The translations under genes were made by a program, and so were the position numbers. Shown in pieces: positions 24,855 to 33,295 of a stretch of 39,952 nt of DNA (positions are counted from its first letter, which is position 1; each line of letters starts with the position of its first letter). Source of the stretch: Alteromonadaceae bacterium (GTDB lineage Bacteria > Pseudomonadota > Gammaproteobacteria > Enterobacterales > Alteromonadaceae); NCBI GenBank assembly GCA_016765535.1, contig JAESPQ010000102.1, positions 1 through 39,952 on the forward strand, in the 5' to 3' direction. The notes under the pieces are model-generated. The model did not search any database and had not been told where the DNA came from. It worked only from the letters and a program-made list of their open reading frames with translations.

Positions 24855-25775
24855 ATGGCAAAATCATCTATTATTCCCAAACCTGTTACCGAATACGACT
24901 TACGCTTATTACGCATTTTTAAAGCCGTGGTTGAAAATGGCGGTTTTTCTGCCGCAGAAAATGAACTGGGTGTAACCCGTTCAACCATTAGCTTACACAT
25001 GTCGAATTTAGAAACACGAATGAAATTAAAACTCTGTTTACGTGGACGCGGTGGTTTTTCACTCACCGAAGACGGACAAGCAGTATATCGCGCTGCCATT
25101 AATTTATTTGACTCGTTAGATGATTTCTCATTATTAGTTACGTCATTAGGCAAAGAGTTAAGTGGTGAACTAGTAATCTTATGTGCTGAGCAACTTGATA
25201 ATAACAAACAACAAAAACTCGCCAAAATAATCCAATATTTACACGATAAGTTTCCTAATTTGCATTTAGTACTTGATGGCGACTCTATACATAATATTGA
25301 AAAACTACTGCTTAAAGATAAGGCTCATATTGGTATTTTTCCCGGTTATCAACAGGTAGAAGGATTAAACTATCAGGCACTATTAAGCGAGCCTATTTAT
25401 CTTTGCTGTTCAGCCCAGCATCCTTTTTTTACTATTGTAGACACTCAGCTAAGTACAGAAATGCTGGCACAAGCACCCGCTATTCACCCCGGTATTGACA
25501 TTGATGCTAATGGTCGTGAACAGTTAAAAAAACTAAATCTTGCGGCTAAGGCGTATCAATTTGACACTCGTAAAGCGATGATTTTATCAGGACGTTATCT
25601 TGGTTATATGCCCCAAAGCTATATTCAACAAGAACTTAATAATAGTGAAATACGCATTATTAAGCCCAGTGAATTAACTTATCAGTTTAATTTGTCGCTA
25701 GTGAATAAAAAAATACCACGAGAAAACAATAAAGTAGTCTTATTGAAAGAAGCTTTTGCGCAAGTTTTTACTTAA
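24855..25775 (+). CDS. LysR-family transcriptional regulator
   Basis: A 306-residue DNA-binding regulator. The N-terminal winged helix-turn-helix is clear (DLRLLRIFKAVVENGGFSAAE, then VTRSTISLHMSNLE). A periplasmic-binding-protein-like effector domain fills about 95-300. It is divergently transcribed from gabD with a candidate dyad between them, so it likely controls gabD-gabT, perhaps in response to GABA or succinate semialdehyde. That assignment rests on gene order only. It converges on a small sulfotransferase gene with only 13 bases between the stops. Confidence 0.88.
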   Translation: MAKSSIIPKPVTEYDLRLLRIFKAVVENGGFSAAENELGVTRSTISLHMSNLETRMKLKLCLRGRGGFSLTEDGQAVYRAAINLFDSLDDFSLLVTSLGKELSGELVILCAEQLDNNKQQKLAKIIQYLHDKFPNLHLVLDGDSIHNIEKLLLKDKAHIGIFPGYQQVEGLNYQALLSEPIYLCCSAQHPFFTIVDTQLSTEMLAQAPAIHPGIDIDANGREQLKKLNLAAKAYQFDTRKAMILSGRYLGYMPQSYIQQELNNSEIRIIKPSELTYQFNLSLVNKKIPRENNKVVLLKEAFAQVFT

Positions 25776-25794
25776 ATGAAGACTGAGTTCATTT
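25774..25794. terminator. Small hairpin overlapping two convergent stop codons
   Basis: AAATGAA / TTCATTT with a 7-base loop spans the ends of the LysR gene and the sulfotransferase gene. It may act as a weak bidirectional terminator; no strong T-run follows on either side. Confidence 0.3.
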
Positions 25795-26418
25795 CAAATT
25801 TGAATCTATTTTAAATTCACTCTTTACGTTATTCCATGCAGTAATTTTACCGCCAACATTAATTTTTTGAAAACCCTGCTTTTCTAACAGTGTATTTTCA
25901 AGATCACTCGTTGATAATGATAAAAACTCAAGCATACGTGCATAAGCATTATTATCGCTAACATCTATGGTTAATAAATCTTGAGGTTGCGTTTTAAAGT
26001 AAGTACCTACTTCTTGCTGGTGCTTTTGATAACAACGTATTAAAAAATCATCATCTACAAAAGAATATAGTTCAAAAGGTGAAAAGACTTTTTTATAACA
26101 GCGCTTTAAAATAGGATTAAAACCACCATCAACACGAACAATATTTTTATGCATGCGTTGTAGCAATTGCCTTATTGACGGCAACCACAATTCAAGTGAA
26201 CGCTGTAAATAAATAAATTTAGCTTGTGGGTATTGTTGAGCTAATGTTTGGTAATCACAAAAAACAGGTGTATCTGCGATCACTTGCGCGGTTTCAATAC
26301 AACGCTGAGTATAGGCAGTATGGGCGACTTTATAGCCCAAGTTTAGCAGTGCCACACAAATGCTTGTGGTGCCTGTACGCGGTAAACCGATAATGAATAT
26401 TTTGTTATTTTCTTGCAT
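25789..26418 (-). CDS. Small sulfotransferase family protein
   Basis: A 209-residue cytoplasmic protein with the 5'-phosphosulfate binding loop FIIGLPRTGTTSI at residues 7-19 and the later segment KFIYLQRSLELWLPSIRQLL, where sulfotransferases have the 3'-phosphate motif (usually R...S; Arg73 and Ser74 are present). It belongs to the short sulfotransferase group (Sulfotransfer_4 type). It is unrelated in layout to the TPR-sulfotransferase at 14538, and no substrate gene lies next to it. It follows a thioesterase gene, separated by a REP-like repeat that takes the place of a normal ribosome-binding region. Confidence 0.8.
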   Translation of the reverse strand: MQENNKIFIIGLPRTGTTSICVALLNLGYKVAHTAYTQRCIETAQVIADTPVFCDYQTLAQQYPQAKFIYLQRSLELWLPSIRQLLQRMHKNIVRVDGGFNPILKRCYKKVFSPFELYSFVDDDFLIRCYQKHQQEVGTYFKTQPQDLLTIDVSDNNAYARMLEFLSLSTSDLENTLLEKQGFQKINVGGKITAWNNVKSEFKIDSNLK

Positions 26419-26426
26419 AAAAGATT

Positions 26427-26452
26427 GTCATGCTGAATTTGTTTCAGTATCT
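26427..26452. repeat. Dispersed intergenic repeat, copy 1
   Basis: GTCATGCTGAATTTGTTTCAGTATCT, split here as GTCATGCTGAATT and TGTTTCAGTATCT. It matches 29495-29520 at all but one base. CTGAA-N5-TTCAG is its imperfect dyad. It resembles the GTCATGCTGAACTTG repeats dispersed in many bacterial genomes. Confidence 0.7.
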
Positions 26453-26455
26453 CTT

Positions 26456-26866
26456 TTAAAGATTCAAAGCATTCATTTCATCCGCTGTTTGTTGCTCTAA
26501 TAACTTTTTATTTTTACCGTGAGGAATAGGCGCTCTTGTTTTTGGGTCAACTTGTACAAAAACAATATCATCCGCTAAACAAATAGTTTTTTTAGTCGCC
26601 TTATTACGTACTAAGCAAGTAACGGTAATTGAAGTTTTACCTACTTTTTTAGTCGCTAAACCAAATTCAACCACATCACCTTGCATCGCTGGTGATTCAA
26701 AGCTTATCGCACCAATATGTTTGGTTACTAAGCAGTTGGTTTCTAGCTGACAAATAGCATAAATAGCCGCTTCTTCATCAATCCATTCTAATGCTCGTCC
26801 ACCAAACAGTGAATTAGCATAATTAAGATCATTAGGCATAACTAAACGGCGAGATAAAAAGCGCAT
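26456..26866 (-). CDS. Hotdog-fold acyl-CoA thioesterase
   Basis: A 136-residue cytoplasmic enzyme hydrolysing acyl-CoA. The N-terminus RRLVMPNDLNYANSLFGGRALEWIDEEAAIYA, with Asn and Asp/Glu in the hotdog active-site helix, and the block GDVVEFGLATKKVGKTSITV identify the YciA/BFIT-type acyl-CoA hydrolase branch. Chain-length preference cannot be read. It is a single gene between DUF6172 and a sulfotransferase, with a short spacer on either side. Confidence 0.88.
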   Translation of the reverse strand: MRFLSRRLVMPNDLNYANSLFGGRALEWIDEEAAIYAICQLETNCLVTKHIGAISFESPAMQGDVVEFGLATKKVGKTSITVTCLVRNKATKKTICLADDIVFVQVDPKTRAPIPHGKNKKLLEQQTADEMNALNL

Positions 26867-26941
26867 GATGATATTCCTTAGGGAATTTGTTGATTAATAA
26901 CAAATAAAATAAGCATAGTTAAAAAGTTAATGTAGTGCTAT

Positions 26942-27262
26942 TTATTCACTATCAATTTCATCATCAGTACTTGTTGTTGGTTTAGCTTGACGATAACCTG
27001 ACTTTGCTACAATTTCTAAGTAAAAAGACGTTTTTTCTTGTGTAACCACAGCATCAATATTTTTATTGATTTCAGATAAATGAATGTCTTTCGCATCTAG
27101 AGCTGTATCGCCAAACTTACAGTCAAAATCCCAAAAATCAACATCTTCAGGTAATGTTTTATTACGCTCACGCTTAATATATTTTTTTATTTCATGCTTT
27201 ACGGCGTCAACACGACGCGCTAAGTTAAGTTTAGGGTGAGTTAATTCAAATGTTTTTTTCAT
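26942..27262 (-). CDS. DUF6172 family protein
   Basis: A conserved small cytoplasmic protein (106 residues from this start), function unknown. The family pattern is plain: MKKTFELTHPK, VDAVKHEIKKYIKRERNK, LPEDVDFWDFDCKFG, IHLSEINKNID and FYLEIVAKSGYR. An upstream ATG at 27304 would add 14 residues (MTFIIFPNIFIKIS) that the family does not have, so 27262 is chosen. The C-terminus is acidic and low-complexity. Confidence 0.85.
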   Translation of the reverse strand: MKKTFELTHPKLNLARRVDAVKHEIKKYIKRERNKTLPEDVDFWDFDCKFGDTALDAKDIHLSEINKNIDAVVTQEKTSFYLEIVAKSGYRQAKPTTSTDDEIDSE

Positions 27263-27533
27263 AGAAATCTTTATAAAAATGTTGGGGAAAATAATAAAAG
27301 TCATTTTACGCTAATTAGTAAAAAGTAGCGACCTAGCACCACGATTATTTAAATAAATAAAGTAAGAGCCGCTAAAATCATCAACTATCGACATAACTAT
27401 AGACCAAAGTATTATTGTTGCTATTCGATTCAAACGATAGAATTTTAGACTCCATAAATATTGATGGCGATCAAAAACTTTTCTCTTTTTTAGCTCATAC
27501 TTAACTGCATATTTAGGATAAATAACAATCATT

Positions 27534-29399
27534 ATGTCGCTACAAACAAAAGAAAATATTCAGAGACAATGGACTGATTTTTTAAAATCAGGTAATCGAC
27601 TATTTATTGGTTCTAATGCTGCGGTTCCCAACGCCTTAATTGATGATTTAATTGCCAATAGCCAAGGGTTACATGACATTGAAGCTGTGCATATTTTAAC
27701 ATTGTCAGATAATGTTTGGGCAGAACCTCAACATAAAGACTTATTTAAAGTAAATTCATTATTTATTGGTGGTAAAAATATCCGCCAAGCAATAGCCGAA
27801 GGTAGAGCTGATTACACGCCTTGTTTTATTTCTGATATTCCGCAATTGTTTACTGAAAAAGTATTGCCGCTTGATGTAGCCTTGATCATGGTGAGCCCAC
27901 CTGACGAATACGGTTATTGTTCTTTAGGGGTAAGTGTTGATGTGGTTTCATCGGCGGTCAAGTCAGCAAAATATGTTATTGCACAAATTAATACAAAAAT
28001 GCCCCGTACTAATGGTCACAGTTTTGTGCATTTAAATCAAATTCACGCTTTTATTGAAGCAGAGCAAACATTACCAGAATTACCTGTAAAACATCATGAT
28101 GGAAAATCAACGCGTATTAGCGAACAAGTAGGACAATACGTTGCGATGTTAATTGAAAATGGTGCAACTTTACAAATAGGTATAGGAAAAATTCCCGAAG
28201 CGGTACTTAAATATTTAGCCAATCATAAAGATTTAGGTATTCATAGCGAAATGATCTCTGATGGGGTGATCGATTTAATGCTTAAAGGGGTGATAAATAA
28301 CCGTCGTAAAACCTTTCATAAAGGTAAATCAGTGGTAACATTTTGCTTAGGTAGTCAGCGTTTATATGATTTTGTTGATGGTAACCCCCACGTTGAATTT
28401 TATCCATCAGAGCATGTAAATTCACCTGTAAAAATTGCCAGAAATGACAATATGGTGTCAATTAACAGCGCCATAGAAGTTGATTTAACGGGCCAAGTGG
28501 TTTCTGATTCTATTGGTTATCAATTTTATAGTGGTATTGGCGGTCAAGTTGATTTTATTCGTGGCGCATCATTAAGCAAAGGCGGCAAACCCATAATTGC
28601 CCTGCCCTCGACTACCAAAGATGGTAAAATATCTCGTATTGTTGCTCATATAACCGAAGGTGGTGGTGTTGTAACATCCCGTGGGCATGTATCTTATGTA
28701 GTAACGGAATATGGTATCGCCTCGCTGCAAGGTAAAAGTATTCGTGAACGCGCGCTCGAATTAATTCGTATTGCCCATCCTAAGTTTCGTGATCAATTAT
28801 TAGCCGACGTGCGTAAACATTATTGGGTGCCTGAATACCAAGAAGCAACACCGAGTTCAGTACCCGAATTAGGTGAAGTAGAATTAAAAAAATTCACTTT
28901 TAATTACGTAAATTACATTTTGCGCCCCTTGTCTCCCGCCGATGAACGTAAACTACAAGAGTTTTTTTATTCACATAATAAAGAAACCTTGATCATGCGT
29001 TACAATCACCATGCTACACAAATGACTCGTGAAAAATCATGTAATTTAGTCAGTGTTAATCAACATAAAGATTTAGCCTTATGCTTCACCCAAAGACAAA
29101 ATTTAAGCGAAGTTATTCAAGCAGTTGGGCGTTATTATTATATAGAAACAATTAACAGTGCTGAAGTGGCTTTTGTTATTAAAGAAAGCTTACGTGGTAA
29201 GGGCATGGCGAGAACACTATTGTGTGAAATGATCGCTATTGCAAAAATACGTGGTTTAGATAAATTACTTGCCTGTGTTAGGCGCGACAATGCGCCAATG
29301 TTAAAGGTTTTTGAAAAGTCTGGTTTTATTCGTAAGCCCTCAGATGATTTCGATGAAGTGAGTTTAGAATTACCACTTAATGTAGACAGTAGACAATAG
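27534..29399 (+). CDS. Acetyl-CoA hydrolase/CoA-transferase fused to a GNAT acetyltransferase
   Basis: A 621-residue fusion. Residues about 1-435 are a class I CoA-transferase/acetyl-CoA hydrolase (Cat1/Cat2 type): IGIGKIPEAV (215-224), the glutamate motif HSEMISDG with Glu239 as likely CoA-thioester acceptor, SGIGGQVDF (333-341) and VTEYGIASLQGKS (390-402). Residues about 455-621 are a GNAT N-acetyltransferase domain, with VIKESLRGKGMARTLL as the acetyl-CoA-binding loop and a final LKVFEKSGFIRK. The pairing suggests acetyl-CoA (or another acyl-CoA) handling tied to acylation of an amine or protein lysine. The next gene codes for a deacetylase, an apparent opposing activity. Substrates are unknown. 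No strong ribosome-binding site: AGGA lies 14 bases upstream. Confidence 0.88.
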   Translation: MSLQTKENIQRQWTDFLKSGNRLFIGSNAAVPNALIDDLIANSQGLHDIEAVHILTLSDNVWAEPQHKDLFKVNSLFIGGKNIRQAIAEGRADYTPCFISDIPQLFTEKVLPLDVALIMVSPPDEYGYCSLGVSVDVVSSAVKSAKYVIAQINTKMPRTNGHSFVHLNQIHAFIEAEQTLPELPVKHHDGKSTRISEQVGQYVAMLIENGATLQIGIGKIPEAVLKYLANHKDLGIHSEMISDGVIDLMLKGVINNRRKTFHKGKSVVTFCLGSQRLYDFVDGNPHVEFYPSEHVNSPVKIARNDNMVSINSAIEVDLTGQVVSDSIGYQFYSGIGGQVDFIRGASLSKGGKPIIALPSTTKDGKISRIVAHITEGGGVVTSRGHVSYVVTEYGIASLQGKSIRERALELIRIAHPKFRDQLLADVRKHYWVPEYQEATPSSVPELGEVELKKFTFNYVNYILRPLSPADERKLQEFFYSHNKETLIMRYNHHATQMTREKSCNLVSVNQHKDLALCFTQRQNLSEVIQAVGRYYYIETINSAEVAFVIKESLRGKGMARTLLCEMIAIAKIRGLDKLLACVRRDNAPMLKVFEKSGFIRKPSDDFDEVSLELPLNVDSRQ

Positions 29400-29422
29400 A
29401 GAATAGAGAATACAAACAAATA

Positions 29423-29446
29423 GATCCTGACCTGCGTCAGGATGAC
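29423..29446. repeat. Palindromic intergenic repeat
   Basis: ATCCTGAC-CTGC-GTCAGGAT, a perfect 8-bp stem followed by GAC. It is of the GATCCTGA...TCAGGATGAC type common between bacterial genes, and lies just after the CoA-transferase/GNAT gene. It may serve as a transcript end. Confidence 0.6.
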
Positions 29447-29494
29447 AACAAAGCATAAAGTATGCAATAACGTAACAAGATAACAAACGTAAAC

Positions 29495-29520
29495 GTCATG
29501 CTGAACTTGTTTCAGTATCT
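29495..29520. repeat. Dispersed intergenic repeat, copy 2
   Basis: Same 26-bp repeat as 26427-26452 with one base different (C for T at the twelfth base). It ends 24 bases before the deacetylase ATG, so it lies within or just upstream of that gene's leader. Confidence 0.7.
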
Positions 29521-29544
29521 TTTAATAATAAATGAGGAATAAAA

Positions 29545-30498
29545 ATGCCCGTTGGTATTATTGGTCACTATCGCTGTAATTATCATGATATGGGTGAACA
29601 TCATCCCGAATCGCCACAGCGTATGGATGCTATTCAAGATCAATTAATTCGCAGTGGTTTAGACTATGTTATACGACAAATTGATGCCTCACCTATTGAT
29701 AAAAAATTACTTAGTTTAGCTCATGAGCAAAGCTATATTGACCATGTTTTTGCTAATGCCCCGCAAGAACAAGGTACTATTTTTCGACTTGACGACGATA
29801 CTTGCATGAATTTTGCGTCTTTAGAGGCTATTTTACATTCGGCGGGGGCTGGAGTAGATGCTGTCGATTTAGTGATGAATAATAATATTTCATCTGCTTT
29901 TTGTGCTACACGCCCACCAGGACATCATGCTGAACATGACAAGGGGATGGGGTTTTGCTTTTTCAATAATATTGCTATTGCCGCTGCTTATGCACAGCAA
30001 AAATACAACTTAGATCGCGTTGCTATTGTCGATTTTGATGTTCACCATGGTAATGGCACTGAAGATATAGTCCGGAATGTTTTTCAAAAAAATTCACAAA
30101 CTAAAGATAAATTTTTATTTTGTTCAACCTATCAATATCCTTTTTATCCCTTTGAAATGCAAACCAGCGATACGCCGCCCATTATAAATACCCCATTAGC
30201 GGCAACGACCAAAGGGGAAGAGTTTCGCCAAGCAATTACTGAACATTGGTTGCCTGCATTAGAAAAATTTAAACCGCAACTTATTTTAATATCCGCAGGC
30301 TTTGATGCTCACATTGAAGATGAAATGTCACAAATTAGCTTAACCGAAACAGATTATCGTTGGGTAACAGATGAGCTTAAAGTTATTGCTAATAAATACA
30401 GCAATGGTCGTGTTATTTCCATGTTAGAAGGCGGTTATGCGTTAAGTGCGCTAGGTCGTAGCGTGGTCGCTCATATTAATGGTTTAATTGGTAATTAA
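29545..30498 (+). CDS. Histone deacetylase family protein (zinc amidohydrolase)
   Basis: A 317-residue class II-like deacetylase of the arginase/deacetylase fold. It removes acyl groups from lysines, polyamines or similar amines. Active-site residues are complete: His127-His128 in RPPGHHAEHDKGMGFCFFNN, zinc ligands Asp165 and His167 in VDFDVHHGNGT, and Asp254 in SAGFDAH. The Gly-Gly-Tyr loop LEGGYAL follows near the C-terminus. GAGGAA lies 7 bases before the ATG. It lies downstream of the CoA-transferase/GNAT fusion in the same direction, but two REP-like repeats separate them. The acceptor cannot be told from sequence; a protein-lysine or an acetylpolyamine substrate are both open. Confidence 0.92.
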   Translation: MPVGIIGHYRCNYHDMGEHHPESPQRMDAIQDQLIRSGLDYVIRQIDASPIDKKLLSLAHEQSYIDHVFANAPQEQGTIFRLDDDTCMNFASLEAILHSAGAGVDAVDLVMNNNISSAFCATRPPGHHAEHDKGMGFCFFNNIAIAAAYAQQKYNLDRVAIVDFDVHHGNGTEDIVRNVFQKNSQTKDKFLFCSTYQYPFYPFEMQTSDTPPIINTPLAATTKGEEFRQAITEHWLPALEKFKPQLILISAGFDAHIEDEMSQISLTETDYRWVTDELKVIANKYSNGRVISMLEGGYALSALGRSVVAHINGLIGN

Positions 30499-30507
30499 TA
30501 ACAACAG

Positions 30508-30540
30508 ATTTGTATCTAACGTCCAACCATTAACTACACA
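30508..30540 (-). pseudogene. N-terminal scrap of a YhaV-type toxin gene
   Basis: Directly after the antitoxin remnant the minus strand encodes VVNGWTL, the usual start of YhaV-type ribonuclease toxins (compare VNGWALYAHP in E. coli). The start codon is lost, similarity ends after about eight codons, and the stop of the deacetylase gene follows at 30498. The rest of the toxin has been deleted. The match is very short, so it leans on the adjacent antitoxin for support. Confidence 0.45.
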
Positions 30541-30550
30541 GCCCTTATTA

Positions 30551-30897
30551 TTAGACAAGGTCATCATCAGCGGAAGTTGTTCATCTAAATCTAATTCGAT
30601 ACCTATAGTTAATACTGCAACGCGATCACGCATGGTTACAGTTAATGGTTGAATATTTTCAGGATGATTTTGCATATATTCAGTAACAAAAGTTTAAAAA
30701 TACTCTATAACAGGATCATTATCTTTCTGCTCAACTTGTGAAAGCATAACTTCACCATTCGGTTGAATAATGAATTTAATTTTATCTTTTCTATCAAAAT
30801 GCTGCGCTTTACGAACGACACTAGGAACAGTTGTTTGAAAGCGATCCGTTAATGTAGGTTCAGTCACTAAAGCTGCTTGTACTATAATAATTTCCAA
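30551..30897 (-). pseudogene. Disrupted PrlF (SohA)-family antitoxin gene
   Basis: The first 67 codons carry the AbrB-like DNA-binding segment of PrlF antitoxins (PTLTDRFQTTVPSVVRKA, then IQPNGEVMLSQVEQ). A TAA at 30694-30696 then interrupts the frame. The same frame continues as TFVTEYMQNHPENIQPLTVT and MRDRVAVL...IELDLDEQL, the expected second half. A further one-base loss near 30571-30579 hides the natural ending SADDDLV and TAA (30551-30553). Repairing both would give about 115 residues, close to the 111 of E. coli PrlF. The leftmost codon at 30897 is TTG, so the original start may also be lost. A functional antitoxin cannot be made in full length. The partner toxin has been reduced to a scrap. 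Confidence 0.7.
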
Positions 30898-30918
30898 AAG
30901 CTATATTTACAACCAACA

Positions 30919-30936
30919 GTAATGCGTCTGCATTAC
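30919..30936. other. Perfect hairpin GTAATGC / GCATTAC
   Basis: A 7-bp stem with a GTCT loop, between the antitoxin remnant and the MscS channel gene. It could be an old autoregulatory operator of the toxin-antitoxin locus or part of the channel gene's transcript end. Confidence 0.35.
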
Positions 30937-30939
30937 CAT

Positions 30940-30968
30940 TGCAAAAATTGTTTAATAACTAAACAATT
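30940..30968 (-). terminator. AT-rich terminator of the mechanosensitive channel gene
   Basis: Minus strand: AATTGTTTA-GTTAT-TAAACAATT, a perfect 9-bp stem flanked by ATTGC/GCAAT pairing and followed by TTTGC. It lies 17 bases past the stop at 30985. The GC content is low, so stability is moderate. Confidence 0.5.
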
Positions 30969-30984
30969 GGCAATAAAAACTTAC

Positions 30985-32226
30985 CTAACGAGTCGCTTGC
31001 CAGTCATAACCGCTTGGTTGTTGAAATATCCGCAAATTAAAATGTTTTGCCATGGCAAATAAATGATCAAAAATGTCTGCCTGAATATTTTCGTAATTTG
31101 CCCAAACAGTATCATTGGTAAAAAAGTATAACTCTAGTGGTAAACCTGTTGGACTAGCAGGTAATTGTCTCACCATACAGGTCATCTGTTTATGCACTTT
31201 AGTATGTTGCTGCAAATAAACTTCGATGTAAGCGCGAAAAGTACCAATGTTAGTTAAATTACGAGCATTAACACGGTCGTTTTCATCAATGCCATTTTGC
31301 TGGTTACTCAATTGCAATTGTTGTTGTTTTTCAACTAGGTAACCTTTTAATAAAGCCACATTATTCAATTCGTTTAATTCTTGTTGATCACAAAAATGAA
31401 CGCTGTTTACGTCAATAATAATAGAACGTTTTATGCGTCGTCCTCCTGATACTGCCATACCGCGCCAATTTTTAAAAGACTCACTCACTAACGCATAAGT
31501 AGGGATCGTGGTAACTGTATGATCAAAGTTTTTTACTTTAACGGTATTTAAACCAATTTCAACCACATCACCATCAGCGCCATATTTAGGCATTTCAATC
31601 CAATCACCCGGAGCAACCATGCGGTTTGCCGATATTTGAATACTCGCAACTAAACCTTTAATGGTATCTTGAAAAATTAATAATAAAACCGCCGTTAATG
31701 CACCTAAACCACTTAATAAATAAACAGGAGATTTGTCTAATACAAATGAAATCGCTAAAATAGTGGCTACAATATAAACCACTAATTTAATTAATTGCAC
31801 TGTAGCATTTATCGGTAAATAACGTTTGGACGAACTTTTATCATACAAGCTATTAGCGGTATTCAGTAAGGCACTTATCGCGCGTGCCACTTGAAAGGTT
31901 ATGCCCACTTTGGCTACTACCGTTAAAAAATAACTAAACAAACTTTGTGTTGGCAATAAATGAGGAATTAAAAATAACAACACAATGAGGGGAAATAATA
32001 ACGCAATACGAGTAAAAACCTTATGTTCAATTAATAAATCATCCCACGAATTACGAGAGGCAATCACTAAACGATGCACTACAGTTAACACCTGATGTTT
32101 AGCAAAATAATAACTGAGTGCACACAATATAAAAATAATCAAACCACTTATGGTCGTGGTAGTAATACTTAAGTATGCTGCACTGATCCCTTGCTCAGTT
32201 AACCAAGCACTAATTAACTCTTTCAT
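30985..32226 (-). CDS. Mechanosensitive ion channel, MscS family (YbdG-like)
   Basis: A 413-residue inner-membrane channel that opens under membrane tension. Four or five hydrophobic segments occupy the first ~190 residues. The pore-lining and beta-domain core is plain: LSGLGALTAVLLLIFQDTIKG, VAPGDWIEMPKYGADGDVVEIGLNTVKVKNFDHT and IPTYALVSESFKNWRGM. Length and the C-terminal domain (LPLELYFFTNDTVWANYENIQADIFDHL) match the E. coli YbdG miniconductance branch, about 415 residues. It follows the acyltransferase gene by 67 bases in the same direction and may share its transcript. Confidence 0.9.
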   Translation of the reverse strand: MKELISAWLTEQGISAAYLSITTTTISGLIIFILCALSYYFAKHQVLTVVHRLVIASRNSWDDLLIEHKVFTRIALLFPLIVLLFLIPHLLPTQSLFSYFLTVVAKVGITFQVARAISALLNTANSLYDKSSSKRYLPINATVQLIKLVVYIVATILAISFVLDKSPVYLLSGLGALTAVLLLIFQDTIKGLVASIQISANRMVAPGDWIEMPKYGADGDVVEIGLNTVKVKNFDHTVTTIPTYALVSESFKNWRGMAVSGGRRIKRSIIIDVNSVHFCDQQELNELNNVALLKGYLVEKQQQLQLSNQQNGIDENDRVNARNLTNIGTFRAYIEVYLQQHTKVHKQMTCMVRQLPASPTGLPLELYFFTNDTVWANYENIQADIFDHLFAMAKHFNLRIFQQPSGYDWQATR

Positions 32227-32293
32227 TTGTTTTCCTTATTTTTATTTTAATATATTCTACTTTATATTTATTATTGTGCTGCGCTCGTGGCAG

Positions 32294-33199
32294 CTACAAT
32301 TTTGACTTATGCTCGCTTTGCATACTAGTTAATTGTTGATCTTTTTCGCACCATAACTGATTAACCCATAATTGAAAATTTTCTTTATATTGCGCGTCAT
32401 TAAAATAATCACCAATAAGTTTTTCGTCAATAGGCAAGGTTTCTATCACCACATTCACTTGCGTTACCTTACCTTTTACAAAATCAATAAAAGTGGGAAT
32501 ACCCTGTGGATATTCAATGGTAACATTAACAATAGTGGTTAAATGATCACGCATAGCATCTAACACAAAAGCAATACCACCCGCTTTAGGCTTTAATAAA
32601 TATTGAAATTCTGACCCTTGTTTTTTTTGTTTCACTGACGTAAAACGCGTGCCTTCTAAAAAGTTCATCACCGAAACAGGTTTATGTTTAAATTTTTCAC
32701 AGGCTTTACGGGTTGTTTCAATATCTTTACCTTTTAAATGTGGATTTTTTGCTAAAAATTCACGGCTAAAACGTTTCATAAAAGGAAAATCTAACGCCCA
32801 CCAAGCTATTCCTAAAAAGGGTACATAAATTAGTTCTTTTTTAAGAAAAAATTTTAAAAAGGGAATTTTACCATGTAATACCCGTTGTAATACCAGAATA
32901 TCGACCCAAGACTGATGATTAGAAATCACTAAATACCAATCGTTTAAGGTTAATTTTTCTAGCCCTTTATGTTGATAATTAACGTGGGTAAATAAATCTT
33001 GAATAAAACTATTTACACCAACCCAGTTACTTGCCATCGCATCAAGCAAATAGCTCATTACTTTTTGCCATGCGGCAAAGGGAATAATGGCCTTTAAAAA
33101 AGAGAAAATAACTATCGGCACTAACCAAAATAAGGTATTTAACACATAAAAGGTTAGCGAAAAAAAGATGATTAAGGGCACAGGTAAAAAATTTAGCAT
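32294..33199 (-). CDS. YihG-like 1-acyl-glycerol-phosphate acyltransferase family protein
   Basis: A 301-residue membrane acyltransferase of the PlsC fold, involved in phospholipid acyl-chain remodelling. An N-terminal hydrophobic region (FLPVPLIIFFSLTFYVLNTL) is followed by the HX4D motif NHQSWVDILVLQ and the FLEGTRFTS motif that binds the glycerol phosphate. It resembles E. coli YihG. A longer frame reaches back to 33286, but that would leave only 9 bases before the divergent proB start; the ATG at 33199 gives a normal membrane-inserted start and leaves 96 bases for promoters, so it is preferred. Confidence 0.85.
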   Translation of the reverse strand: MLNFLPVPLIIFFSLTFYVLNTLFWLVPIVIFSFLKAIIPFAAWQKVMSYLLDAMASNWVGVNSFIQDLFTHVNYQHKGLEKLTLNDWYLVISNHQSWVDILVLQRVLHGKIPFLKFFLKKELIYVPFLGIAWWALDFPFMKRFSREFLAKNPHLKGKDIETTRKACEKFKHKPVSVMNFLEGTRFTSVKQKKQGSEFQYLLKPKAGGIAFVLDAMRDHLTTIVNVTIEYPQGIPTFIDFVKGKVTQVNVVIETLPIDEKLIGDYFNDAQYKENFQLWVNQLWCEKDQQLTSMQSEHKSKL

Positions 33200-33295
33200 A
33201 ACTTGTTCTAATTTTCTCTGGTAATTAAGTAAATAGGGGTTGCAACTTGCCTTATTATACGTTCTTATTCTTGCTGAGGAAATCAAGGAATTTTA

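Noticed and set aside
27311-27532. 73-codon ORF on the minus strand upstream of the CoA-transferase/GNAT gene
   Set aside because: It starts 2 bases from the divergent gene's start, leaving no promoter room, has no ribosome-binding site or recognisable family, and lies in AT-rich upstream DNA.
32273-32300. Hairpin ATTGTGCTGC / GCAGC-T-ACAAT between the acyltransferase and channel genes, as a terminator
   Set aside because: It includes the acyltransferase stop codon and has no T-run on the relevant strand; the downstream gene is probably read through.
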